A DNA stretch of 64,000 nt from Struthio camelus (taxonomy: Eukaryota > Chordata > Aves > Struthioniformes > Struthionidae), in assembly GCF_040807025.1 (NCBI RefSeq), contig NC_090982.1, forward strand, positions 52,001,112 through 52,065,111, read 5' to 3'. The notes below the pieces were generated by a model. The model saw nothing but the letters and a program-made list of their open reading frames with translations. It was not told the origin of the DNA and did not search any database. The translations under genes and the position numbers were made by a program. Below, piece after piece: positions 36,389 to 47,795 of this stretch (within the stretch, counting starts at the first letter, position 1; each line of letters starts with the position of its first letter).

Positions 36389-39300
36389 GAAACCAAAGAA
36401 CAAAAGAAAATAGTTCCCTATCCATTGTTGCCAGCTGCCTGAATAGCTAAGAAAGCTAAACACTATATAGGTTTCTTTTCAAATAAGGCCAAATTGCAGG
36501 ACATCTTCTATTACTGCACCAAACATCACTGCAGATGTCAATTACATTGGATCTTTGATTTTCTGGTTACAGAATAATATGAAATTAAAGGAGAAAATTA
36601 TGGCCATAAATGCCTCTCAGAAAATTGTAGTATACAAAAGCGCTTAAAATTACTAAAGAATAAAAGAGTGACAGAAAAAAAAAAAGGCTAGGTAAATTTA
36701 TTTGTTTGAATGTTGTGTAACAAAATCAACAGGAAGGTGACTTGGGTCCCTAACATTCAAACTGATTATGAAGAACGTCAAAATCCTAAAGGCACAGTGG
36801 GACTCTTTTTCTTTAAGAAAAGGGAATGACATGGTTCTTCCTAAAGAAGGCAGCTCCGTAAACTTTCCAGCTATGACGAACACTCATAATGTACTCTTAA
36901 AACAACCAAGAGGAACCTGCAGACAAAAAATGAACACGTGCTTTGTCTGAAAGGACAGAAAACACATTTCCTGACAGGTTTGGCATCATGTGCTCAAATA
37001 CTCCCTGTCCCACAGTCACATGCTGGAGATTCACTTCTTGTGAAATGCCAAAGCTGTCAGTCACAGTGATTTATTGCACGCTGCATTCCCAAGACATTTT
37101 ATGAACAGAAGCTGAAATTTCCAGAAGCTATTAGAATTCTTTTAGCCTAAAACGGATATGTGCAACGAAACTAAGCAGAGAAGATAATGTATTCTAGGAG
37201 ACAACCACAACCCAGTATGGATATTATTTTAATAATATGGATCTCACAGATCGTCAGAGATAATATTACAAATAAGTATCACGCTTTAAATCGATTAATA
37301 AATATTTGAACACAAACACTTACCACTGTGTAAAATTCACAGCTGATGTAACAATTTAAACCAGCTTGACACCTGCAGAAGAAAAAAAATTCAGTACCTC
37401 TTACGCATGAAGAAGTATGCACATGGATGATCACATATATATTCACATACACTCTCGTGCTTTGAAATAAAGAGCCGATTGAAGTTATATCCATATACCG
37501 AAGATGCTTACGCTTTAAAGAAGAAGGGAGAGGGAGCAAAATGAAACTACGTGAAACACAGTACAAAGCAGCAATTAGCCTGTGGTTTTTGGTACATAAA
37601 ATGCTGGTCACATGAGTGTCTTTCTACTCTGCAGAGGTCAGGCTAGCCAGTGGACGGAAATGCTGCGAGTTCCCCTGACTTGTAACAACAGCAATAAAGA
37701 CTCGCTGACTGCACAGCAGGGTCAGGCCTGGGGCACGCACGTGTAAGTTCAAGTGTTCTCCCAAGGAAGTCTGAAGTAAGAAAGTTAGCTAAGGAAGAAC
37801 AGTTTTAATGTCAGAAAACCGAGAGCTTGATTCCTCCAATTTCGGTCAGGCTTGTTACTTGCCTTAGGAACATGGCGAGCTCCAAAAAAAGGCAGGCTGT
37901 ACTTCCACAAACACGCTCCTCAACACTTCCAGGCGTCCGGAGGCTTTCTCAGTCTGTGAGGCCTCCTTGCTGGGATTTATCCTAACGTGGTGCTGCCTGG
38001 CCGGGGTTACCGAGGGACAGCTCTGCGCTCGAGCAGAGTGGATGAATACATCTGCCTCTCATCCCCTCGATGATGGAAAGTTTCCACGAGCAGATTCTCA
38101 CCCTGAACAGAGCCTAAAACCTCCGTTAAGGCTGACAGAATGTAGGGCTGCTCTGGGTGATAAAAAGTTGCGTGACAATAAATAAGGCTAATGCAAAGCG
38201 CTGAAGGTGATATTTAATTACAATTCACATACAATCCGAATGGTTTTTTGGTACTTTATTGGCATCGGTAGCAACAAGTCTGGACTACTCCCAGTTACTT
38301 CACTGCTACCCAGTGTCTGATGCAATACGTTTTCAGAGCAGCCAGATGCACAGTACCTGCATTTTCCTGCTTCTTGAATAGAAGACGGTTGCACAGAAGA
38401 TGCCATCAAAAATCAGCCACAGTTCTCACTTAACAGCTGATACTGAATAGCCGCTAACAATTCTGTCAAATCACTCATCTACTGCAATGGCCACACTTCA
38501 ATACAAGTAAGGGCCGACCATTTCAGTTGTCTGCGATTTGGATTGCTCTTTACATCAACTCAAAAATGGGTAGGCAACGGTATCTTTTTAGATCCACGTA
38601 TACAAGGAGCAAAGCAATGAAAAATGAATTCCTCACAACCTTCAAACCACTGAGAGAGGGAACATGGAAGACCTGAGGGAGCAGAGCCAACGTAAAGGCG
38701 GAAGAGAGACAGCACACTGTGTGAAAGATGGACACTACATGAAATAATGATTGTCAAACATTACTTGGTTAGAGTAGAAAGCCAAAAACCACTAAGCTTC
38801 TAGAAGATCATTAGAAAGATCCACTAGATGAAAGGTCTTTAGGGAAGAGGACTAGCACTTTCCAGTTGCCGTAGGGCATGGAGATAACCAACAATACAGC
38901 TTTGAATTCAGCCTTTTTCAAAGATTCTAGGAATTAAAAACGCCCTGGAAATAACATTTTGCTCTCGGAAGAACAGTGATACATTTCATATTTGTGGCCT
39001 AAGGAATTTTCAAATCCCTTTTATTCACACAAGCATGCATTATTCTGCTCATATCTTATGTGAACAGTAACCTATCATAGGTAATATACATTAATAATGC
39101 ACACTTGTATCATCCCTTCCAAAGGATCTCAAGTGTCCCCAGAGACGTAGGCAGAAAGGTCCAGTTGGGAGTATCTTTGTGCTGAAGCCGTGGACGTGCC
39201 TCTCACCCACCACTGCAACACAGCCAATCTAGGAATAAAAGTAAAATTGGTGGAAGTGCCTTATCTCAACTTCCTTGCTCGTGGGAGTAGCGTATTTCAC

Positions 39301-40089
39301 ACAAGCATGATCTGACTACGGAACAGTTACAAATACTGAATAATACTGCTTAAATATCAAAGGACTTAAAAAGGGGTCAGTTTCCTCGTTGCTGTTTTGT
39401 GAATGCAGGCTGCTCACAACGCTTTGGTTCTAACTTACGCTGCTATGAGATAGAAACGCTCATGTTCACCATGATCTAGAGGATTACTGCGAATGAGAGT
39501 TAAGCAGGACTGCTGTCTCACAACACATCATGTCATACTGAGTTTTAGACAAAAGAATAAAGAATATTTAAGGGAAACCACGGAGTTAATGCAAGTAGTC
39601 CGAATGCAGTTATCTGAGTGTTTTTAAAGACACGTGCAACCAACGCAAGAAGAGGTGACCCTCAGAACAGAAGGATTCAGCAAGCTTCTTCAGTCTCAGC
39701 AGTAGAAATACTGGAATGTAAAACATCACAGTGATTGATACCTAATGTATGTACCTCTGTGGACAGGTAGATTGCATAAGAGGCAAAGTTAATGAAACTG
39801 CTGCAGTATTTCTCCTCTTCTTGTATAAAAATTAAGTAACTGTGGAGACCTATGCAAACGGATTTAGAATTTGGCCACCATCATCACCTCACTGCAAATG
39901 ACACGGTGAACAAAATGGCCCTATTTTTATGTCTACTAACTCCAGCTATACGCCAGTGAAAATTTATGAAACTGCATGTGACAGACCTACAGATGATAAA
40001 ACTATCCCTCTCACCGGTGTTAGCTAATATACCTTCAAAGAATTTCATTTAAATGGATTTTTAAATACTATGATGGTTGTTACATTAAA

Positions 40090-40320
40090 ATATACAGGGC
40101 AGGAAATTCAAAGACTTATCAGCTTGAGAGAGATTCATTAGAGTGCGATGTATTAGTCTGTGGACTCATCTCCCTGATGAATTGGCCTCATTGCACTGAA
40201 GATTTAAAATCAGGCAAGAAAACATATTAGAAAATACTCTATAGCAAAAGCTGCTGCTCTGGGAGGCAGCTGGACTAACTACACTAATAGATCCTTCCCC
40301 TCTTGAAAGCCTATGAATCA
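40090..40320 (+). mobile_element. Ancient CR1/L3-like LINE 3' tail
   Basis: This short, diverged fragment matches the end of the same old sauropsid CR1/L3-like type as the element near 51.2-52.1 kb. Blocks appear in consensus order: a 'cattgcactgaagatttaaa' block corresponding to 'ccatcactgacaatttttaa', then 'ttagaaaatactctatag' corresponding to 'ctaaaagatatgctctag', then 'ggaggcagctggactaacta' corresponding to 'ggaggtcagactagatgatc', then 'tccttcccctcttgaaagcc', and finally 'tatgaatca'. It has no coding potential. The identification rests on remembered consensus text, not on a computed alignment. The left limit is the least certain part. Confidence 0.65.
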
Positions 40321-42064
40321 CGACCAGGAGTAGAAATTAGCACAAATATCAGCTGGTGTAAGCCCAGGTCTAGGCAGCCCACAGGATTTCAGCAAGAAAA
40401 GCAACAAGAAAAGGTTTTGAAATAAATCAGATGGGTACAGAATGAGGTAGTTACGCCCAGACTTGGAGAACTGAAGAATAAATCAACTCAGGGCTCAAGT
40501 GAAAGAAAAGGCGATCAATAAGGATGGAAAGGGAATAACTCCAGTTTATCTACATTTTCTCCACTTTCACATATATTCATTTTCTATGCTATTTTCACTT
40601 TGATGTCTGTCTACATTTTCATTCTCTTTAAACGTCTTTGCTTCTTCAGTGAGTGACAACTTTTTGTTCCTCCTTTGTCTATCTTCTCTCCATCATCTTA
40701 GAGCCCTTTTGCAGTCTTTCAATGTCTCTCAAGGGAAGAAGCACCTCACAAAATTAAGTACGCTCCTCCGAGTACAGATAGTCTGGGGGATTTACTTGCA
40801 GCTGCAGTAAAGACAGGCCAGTTATGCCATCTTTTTCAAATTCTGTTTCCTTACACGTGGACTCACCAGTTAATGCTCTGACGTTCAAAGCAGGTTTCCC
40901 ATTGCCTGTGAATGCTCTACCTTTTTTAAATAAAGGTCAATTATTTACATACCTAGATGAAATTCTTGGCTTTCACAAACGTGACACATTGAAACAACAA
41001 GACTTCCAAGATCCACCCTTAAATTTCTGCCTGTCTGTTTCCTTCTATGAGAAATGGACTCAATGCTGTTGTGGGGTGAAACTGGTGGGATTCTTCATTT
41101 AAATTACAGTGTCAAAGAACTACACTCCTTTATGAAATAACAGTCTCTTAAAGTAAAATTAAAATAATCTCTTCAAACATCCAAAAACAAAGGGTCATAC
41201 AAAGCCATGGTAAAACATGATTTACTGGGGCCTGGTGAATATTGCTTGAGCAGGAGTGGGCGTGGATGTGTGAAACAGAAAAAGAGAAGTGAAGAGCATC
41301 ATAAGGAAAGGAAAATCACGAAGGAGCTCCAGAGAGCTGGATAAGCTTTGTCTGTAGCTCCATAAAGAAGGGAAGAGACAGAAGTCTGAAATTAAGAGCC
41401 AGCAGAAAGCAGCTGGAAACAGGAACAAAGACTCTCTTATTTGATTCCTCTTGTCCTGTTTCCCTGACACAGGACAAGAAGTTTTCCTGTTTTCCTTCTG
41501 CTCTTTCTGGGTAAGCAAGGCAGTATCAAAGATGAGTTTCACTCATGAGGATTGTATTTGTCAGTTTTACCATCAGTTTTTCCTCCTACATGGAGTAACT
41601 TGCAATCCCCCAAATCTTTTAACACCCTTGAGGTCAAAATGATTAATTATACTTATTTTTCCCCAAGTGGTACAGTGAATCTATAGTCATTACTTCTTAC
41701 CAGGCACTTCAAGATTCTGGTGTTTCTTATCTTATGGATAGGCAAAGAATCATTCGTTAGAAGTAATAAATATCATTAAACACTGTTTTGTGCCTTCTGC
41801 TTCGTTGACTTTTTCTGTCACAAACTTTCAGTTGCTGCAATTATTTTTCATTTGCAAGTTTGCCAGCAAAAGGTTTAGAAATCAAAGCACCTGCAACACT
41901 TTCCATTCCTCTCCTCCAAAAAGAACTAAAACCCAGCTCAGAACAAAAAACTGAAGCTGGCAGATTTGACGTGACATGCACAGAGTTTTAAACTTTGTGG
42001 AACTTCAGAGCTCCAAAAGCACCAGTGTTTACTTTGATGGTCTGCACAGATTTGATCCTTTTTC

Positions 42065-42085
42065 ATTCAGTTAATATTCAGTTAA
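42065..42085 (+). repeat. Tandem duplication, 11-bp unit, two copies
   Basis: ATTCAGTTAA occurs at 42065-42074 and again at 42076-42085. Confidence 0.85.
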
Positions 42086-42759
42086 GGTCTAGGAATAAAA
42101 AAGTAGTTTGGGTAGAATAAGAACCGTGATAAATTATAAGCAGGACATTAAAACTATTCATGGCATCAGCAGAAATTGCCAAAACCATAGGAATCATCTG
42201 ACAACATGTGACTGATGCAGAAACAGAAGATGAAACCATAATGCTTATTTTTGCACTTTCAGCTCAAGGAAGTGCACTGAAGAGCTAATTTTGACACTTT
42301 GGATGAGCTCAGTGGTTTAGGGTCATGTCACATGAGTACAATGTCCTCTTATTCTTCACATAGCATCTGCACTGAAATAGTCAGAACCCTTCCCTGCCCC
42401 CAAACACCCCTGACTTAAAAGCAGTAAATGAGAACATGGAAACTAGCCCTTTATAACCTAGCTAACTTACAGAAACAATGGTGAGTAAAGAAATGAGTAC
42501 TGAATTCATCTTTTAGAATTTTCTTTCTAGTTTGGCATGGAGCTAAAAACAAACTAATGTGACAAACAATAACGTACAAAAATACTGAACTTTCAGTCTA
42601 TGTTGACTCTGTATGAGTCTGACTTGCAGATATTTGCTATAAAATATGTCCAGACCGCGGGATAACAAAATTAAATGAATAAACATAGAAATTCAACAGT
42701 CAACCATGCAACCAGGCACTTGGCCTTATGAGAGGAGTTGATAGTTTCTCTTAAACTCC

Positions 42760-42778
42760 GTTACATCAAAGATGTAAC
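42760..42778. repeat. Hairpin, 8-bp perfect stem, 3-base loop
   Basis: GTTACATC (42760-42767) pairs with GATGTAAC (42771-42778) across AAA. It contains the inverted TTAC/GTAA pattern of bZIP-type sites. No further support is available. Confidence 0.7.
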
Positions 42779-45204
42779 AATGGTAAGTGATGGTATGAAA
42801 AAGGAGATAACAATAAAATAGCATAATTCACATTCAGTCCAAATCATCCAATTTTATGTAGGTAAAACTCACATTAGAGAAAACTGTGAAGAACTGCAGT
42901 GGGACCCGAAGGTCTATGAAGAAATGGGGGAGCAGTAACACTGCGGTAGACCAAATCACTGTCAGCTGCATGCTGTGCCTAGCAGCAAGGTGTATTTATT
43001 ACCTTACCCAAATTACACAGAAGCAAACAGGGAATCTTTTGGACGGCTTTACTGGCTTTCGGCAAGCTTTTGAACTAAACATAGTGTTCAAGAAGTAAAT
43101 GACATGACAGGATAATCACTCACTGGAAATCTTTCATCAATAAAGAAATGCAAACAATGGTAAAAACAAATGAACGGAAACAAGCCGCTGTTAGCAGAAG
43201 ACACTAAGGAATACGTAAAATTTGTCATTTTACAAAGTGGCAGTGAGCTCTTGCCTGGATTATGAAGTCAATGTAGGAAGGATACACTATGTCTTAAAAT
43301 AAATCAGGATAATTTCCAACAAGCTGATCTTCTTCAAATACGGTGCTGCTTTTTGATAAGGTGGCACGGAAACAAAAGATTGATACTCAGTGTTGGAGAA
43401 GTGAAAGACCTCAGCATTCAGCTTCTTACTGAGAATTGAAGTAGTTCCTCACATATGGAGGAAACTAGATTTTAGGTGGTAAGGTATTTTAGATGCCTTA
43501 GGATCTTTTGACTCACCAGACAATATGGAAAAGTATCCAGGATCGAGGAAGCAGAGAGTTTCATGCAAGAAAGATCTTAATCAAAGAGTAATTGGGAATT
43601 CATTCACTGCTAGAGTGCCTTACACAAACATGGTTTCCAAACCTCTGTTTGGATAAAGAAATAAAAAATAGGTATTTTAAAGAAATTAATTACAAAGTTA
43701 TTACAAAAAAAAGACTTTTAAGACATTTATTTTTCCAGGAACGGGAAGAGTTCCTTAATATTTTTATGAAGGTCACAGAATATGTTGCAGCGTTCCACAA
43801 TAGCAGGCAGTTCTCTGTTGTTGACGGCATGCGGTTAAATCAAAAGGACTTGCAGGGGAAAAAACAAACAAGAAACAAAACAACAGAGATGAGGCACCTT
43901 CATCTGTTGAGAGTCCTCACGAAAACAGCACGGGGAACCTTTTAATGAGAAACGCCCAGCTGTGGTCAAACAGAATTAGTTTTCAAATCCCTGAAGGATA
44001 GGTGAAGCCCATCACAGGGAAAGGGAGTAGCAACTACACATGGGTCTATATTACATATGCCTATGCAGGGTTTATTTTATTTTATTTTACTTTAACACAG
44101 GCAGACATGACCAAGATAGACAGAACTTAGTGAGTCGAATATCATTATTACCGTGGCTAAGTGGCTTTTTCAAGGAACTTGCTCTCTTGACCTGTAGAAA
44201 TCTTCCAGACTTCTCTTGGACAAAAAGCACCACAGTAAACAGATATTCAAGCTAGAGGAGACCTCAGTCAGGAAGCTACGTGAACTGCTTTTCTTTCAGT
44301 CCAGCTGCAATCTAATCATGCTAACATAGTGCTGCACTGCAAGTAACAAATCTCAGCTTTTGACAGTGCACTAACATGAGGCCCAGGAATCTCGATGCTA
44401 TTCACACACACTATGGTAACACACTGCCTTTTACCCCACTAGCGCAGGCAGCCTTGTGCCATATTCCGTTTTGAGATATAGTCGCATCTGGAGGGAATGT
44501 TCTTTTCAGTCTAGAAGTAGAGGCCTCCGGGCTAAGTAAAAATAAACCAAAACTGTCCAGGAAAGAATGAAGTTTAGGTGAGCGAGCAGTTAGACCAGTT
44601 GTTCCTTCTCTTGTCTCTGTTTGCTGTATACTGGTGACTAAATGAACAACATGTTTGTTTTCAAGAAACAGGTTTTGAATCACCTAATTGTCGCAGCCTC
44701 TTGGAGGGAAACATCAAACCGGTGCCAAATACAGCGTGGGCCTCTTCTGTTTACATGGCTGCAGCTCCGAAATTTAGACTCTGCATGGTAAAAACAGGTA
44801 GTTTCCCAGCGAGTTAGGAAGAGGGGAAGAATTGTCCCAAGAGAGGTCGGAAGTCACTCCAAAACTTGACACAACGGTAGACAAGGTCAGAATGCTAAAA
44901 CTGGAACAGTATTTTTTTGGCATAAGACTCAAAAACTCTTCGTTAAAAAGCTGAATAACGAAACATAGTGGTTAGATATTGGCTTGCTTTTTAAATTGCC
45001 TTTGAGGCAGCTGAAAGGGAAACAGGGATGAACTAGATAAAGATTCACCCAATATTATTCTTTTTTAAAATACAGAAATAAGACACCACAGGTTGTGCCT
45101 CTGAAGTAACTTAAATTCAAACCCAACCTTGATTCACAGCGTATAGTCAGAAAACTAGTAATAATATAATCCTTGGATACCAAGTACCTTGGATACCTTG
45201 TACG

Positions 45205-45375
45205 TCCACAGGAGTTAGCACAGCCTGTCAGGGTGCCGCGTGGCTGGTGGCTCCCCGGGGCAAGGGGCAAGTGTTGGTGGGGGCTCCCCCTGGATGCCCG
45301 GGCCCGTCCCGCGCCCCGAGGGAGAGGGGCCCTGGGGGCACCTGGGGCAGCCCCAGCTCCACAGCGTGGCAACTC
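45205..45375. other. Short GC-rich, CpG-containing island
   Basis: A block of about 170 bp with very high G+C and several CpG sites (notably around 45297-45325, which contains CCCGGGCCC and CCCGCGCCCC) is embedded in AT-rich DNA. Overlapping frames of 88-107 codons run through it but are Pro/Gly/Arg/Ala-rich translations of GC-rich sequence without a recognisable domain. It is shorter than a typical CpG-island promoter. A spaced direct repeat (CCTTGGATACC at 45171-45181 and 45187-45197) lies at the left edge, which may hint at an insertion, but no matching right-hand flank was found. Confidence 0.45.
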
Positions 45376-46287
45376 ATTTAGCCACCTTGCTCTTCCTCAT
45401 CTTCCCTTCCAGTATGGCACTTGGGGATTTGGCTTATAATGTTTGTCCCTTTTATTCTCTCCTCATCCTCCTGATCTCTTTATTTTTTATTTCTCATTTA
45501 GCAGTACTGATTCCTGGGGGCACTAATTTTTCTGCTTGCATAAAGTGCTTTGCAATGCTCTGAACATGCTTTTTAACTAAATAAGTAGCAAAGAGGTAGA
45601 AACAGTAGAGAAGAGGAAGTGTGCACATAGACCTACAAGTTTACTCTTTTTAGTGTCTCATATTTTACCGGTGTAGGAAATTGTCCCTACTATTTCTGTC
45701 CATTAATTGCTACAGCATCCCTTATCCCACAAAGCAAGAAGCCTGCAACTTTTCAGCAAATGATACTAAGTCTTGAGACGAGTCAAACAAATGAGTGAAT
45801 GCCTCTGTACGATAAAGAACACTCTTTACGGTCTCTTTCTTGGCAATGGACTAGGCAGTTAATTTTCCTCCTTAGTCGCAGTCCAAAGAAACCTCCTAGC
45901 TGTTTGTATACGAGTCACTTCAGACATCTCGAATAACTCATTCCCCTTCTTAAATACTGAATGAACTTTGTTTGTCAGCTTGAAAAAGCTTCTTTATTCA
46001 ACATACCGTTGTGAACAAACACAAACAGATCCTCTGCAGCACACTTTGTCTAAACAAACCCTTTTCTGCCAAGGTGACAATTAAGAAACCATTGGTACTG
46101 CCAGCTTGCCTGGTTTGCACAAAATCCTTTCAATTTATTACAGAAAGCTTAGCTGTGCTCTTTCCAGCATGCACTGTACTGTACTTAGCTGAATGGTGTA
46201 TGGAACCAGCTAAAACCGGGCCTGTTTTCTAGCCTGACTCTCTGCACCCACATCGTTTAGACGCTGGGAACCTCTAAGCTTAATAAA

Positions 46288-46365
46288 ATTCATCCCCAGC
46301 ACAACTAGACAAACCCAAGGTCATACAGTCAGACTGCCACCCACAACATCAAGATCCTTCTGGAA
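46288..46365 (+). mobile_element. Possible MIR-like SINE fragment
   Basis: The stretch contains 'catccccagcacaactagac', then 'acccaaggtcatacagtcag', then 'actgccaccc', which parallels 'tatccccattttacagatg', 'gcccaaggtcacacagctag' and 'agtggcagagcc' of MIR-type SINEs. The middle block is the convincing part and the flanks are weak. Chance similarity cannot be excluded without a profile search. Confidence 0.25.
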
Positions 46366-47119
46366 AGGACTTGCCTGTCCGGCTCCAGGGCGGTGGACAA
46401 CACCAGGACAAACGCCACGCAGACAGGTGGGCGATTCGGTTCACCCTGAGGAGTAGTGAAGGCCCTAACTCTTTCCTAGTGAGCTTAGACGCCTGTCTGA
46501 TGTACAAACCTGACTGCGAGCTTACATGAATTTGACTTTAATTGCAGCCTTTGGTCTAAGCCTGCCATTCAGAGTGGATGGAGCTTTTAGGTTTGTCTCA
46601 GGGAGCTTCATCTGGAAAACTCTCCTCTGCAAGCACAGAAGTAAATATACCCTCTCATGTTCTTCAGGCAAGGCAAGATCTCTTCTCTCACGAAACCAAG
46701 AAACTTAAACCTCTGCTACCGCCTCTGTGTAAGACATATTAATGATACCACATATTGTTTAAATAAGATGCTTGAAGGGAACTAGGGCTAGGTTTTCCGA
46801 TCTTATCTTCCTTTCGGCAAAACAATTTGCAAATTCAAATAACAGCAAGCCTACCTACCTCCAAATGCCACTGACTGTGACCAATATTATTTTTTCTGCA
46901 CATATGTGAAAACAAAAGCAGTAAATTTAAGTCATCGTCAAAGCAAACCGATGGTTTATTATTTGTAATGAGAATAAGTTAGAACTAGGTTTATTCTAGT
47001 GTGTCATCTATGCGTAATACAAAAGCTCAATGTGTGTAGAGCCTCAATATTTTGTTTCATTTTCTGCGGTTACTTCTTTATGGAAAATGTCCGTACTCGT
47101 TTCCCACAGCTAAGTTGCC

Positions 47120-47480
47120 AGATCTTGGTTAATTAATACAACCCTTCAGTCATACAAAATCTTAGGGAATTACTAGAAAATATCATTTTATTATAGACTA
47201 ATTTTTGAGAATTCTCATCTGGCCAAATAACGGCATTACCAGTTCTCTGCTCTCATTAGCAATTCTCCACTGCAAAAGACGCTCTTTTTTTGACTTGTGC
47301 AGTGCTAAAAATTTTTCAACAGAGAAACTAATTGAAATCACAGTAGATACTTGTCCATATGTCAATTAATATTTTTTCCCCTTTTCTCAGGAATCATTCC
47401 GTTCGCTATTAAACCTCAGCGGCAGCCCCTAATGACCTTCCTCTATGACTAAGGCATCTATTGGACATTTTTACACAGGG
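47120..47480. promoter_or_regulatory. Candidate conserved noncoding element with an embedded strong splice acceptor
   Basis: TTAATTAA (47129-47136), CAATTAATATT (near 47363) and CCCTAATGACC (near 47427) provide homeodomain-type cores in repeat-free DNA. CpG-containing words (AACGGCATT near 47229; CCGTTCGC and AGCGGC near 47400-47425) survive in an AT-rich context, as expected in unmethylated or constrained DNA. A near-ideal acceptor (ATTTTTTCCC then CTTTTCTCAG) ends at 47390, so part of this block may be an exon instead. Confidence 0.33.
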
Positions 47481-47756
47481 AGGGAAGGCATAAGCTCTTT
47501 TCACATTTATTTTTCCAGTAGGATTTACAAAAGATGTGTAAGACAAAGTGTGTCTAATGGTTTCAAATCACTCACTATGTTTCTCCTGCACGGAAGAGAA
47601 AGCTAATAACTATGGAAGGGTAATGTCAGCACTGCTGACTTACTGTAGGTCTTCCTTATGAATAAGATAAACATCTTCGGAAAGCCATTTGGTGTAATAT
47701 CTAAACATCATTCTATGTACACGAGACACACGTCCATACCTTGCTTCAGTAAGATT

Positions 47757-47795
47757 AGGCTGATCCTGCAAGGTACCAAGCAAGTACTCAGGTGT
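47757..47795. repeat. Short possible fragment of the same ancient repeat
   Basis: The phrase 'ggctgatcctgcaaggtacc' followed by 'aagcaagtactcag' recalls 'cctgatcctgcaaggtgctg' and 'agcgcctgcaactc' of the old sauropsid repeat. Only about 35 bp match, so this could be chance. Confidence 0.22.

Larger units (their letters stand above)
30946..40089. other. No gene seen
   Basis: Mostly unique AT-rich sequence; includes the possible SINE fragment near 33255, the candidate element at 35520-35650 and an A15 run. A near-palindrome at 37221-37238 (ATATTATT, two T, AATAATAT) is the only other structure. The open frames, up to 110 codons, lack recognisable domains. Confidence 0.55.
40321..45170. other. 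No gene seen
   Basis: Unique sequence after the old CR1 tail. The open frame 43592-43945 (plus, 117 codons) is Lys- and Leu-rich without a recognisable family or good flanking splice sites. A short TTTTA repeat lies at 44071-44089. Confidence 0.55.

Noticed and set aside
39080..39170. Phrase 'cccttccaaaggatctcaag' resembling the start of a known amniote SINE/LINE tail
   Set aside because: Only about 25 bp match and the expected continuation ('gctttacaaa') is absent.
39378..39410. 'gtcagtttcctcgttgctg' resembling a reversed MIR core
   Set aside because: The flanks on both sides do not continue the consensus.
43592..43945. Open frame of 117 codons (plus)
   Set aside because: Lys/Leu-rich translation of AT-rich DNA with no family resemblance and no splice or promoter context.
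45055..45563. Overlapping frames of 88-107 codons through the GC-rich island
   Set aside because: Stops are scarce in GC-rich DNA; the Pro/Gly/Arg/Ala-rich peptides match no family and occur on both strands.
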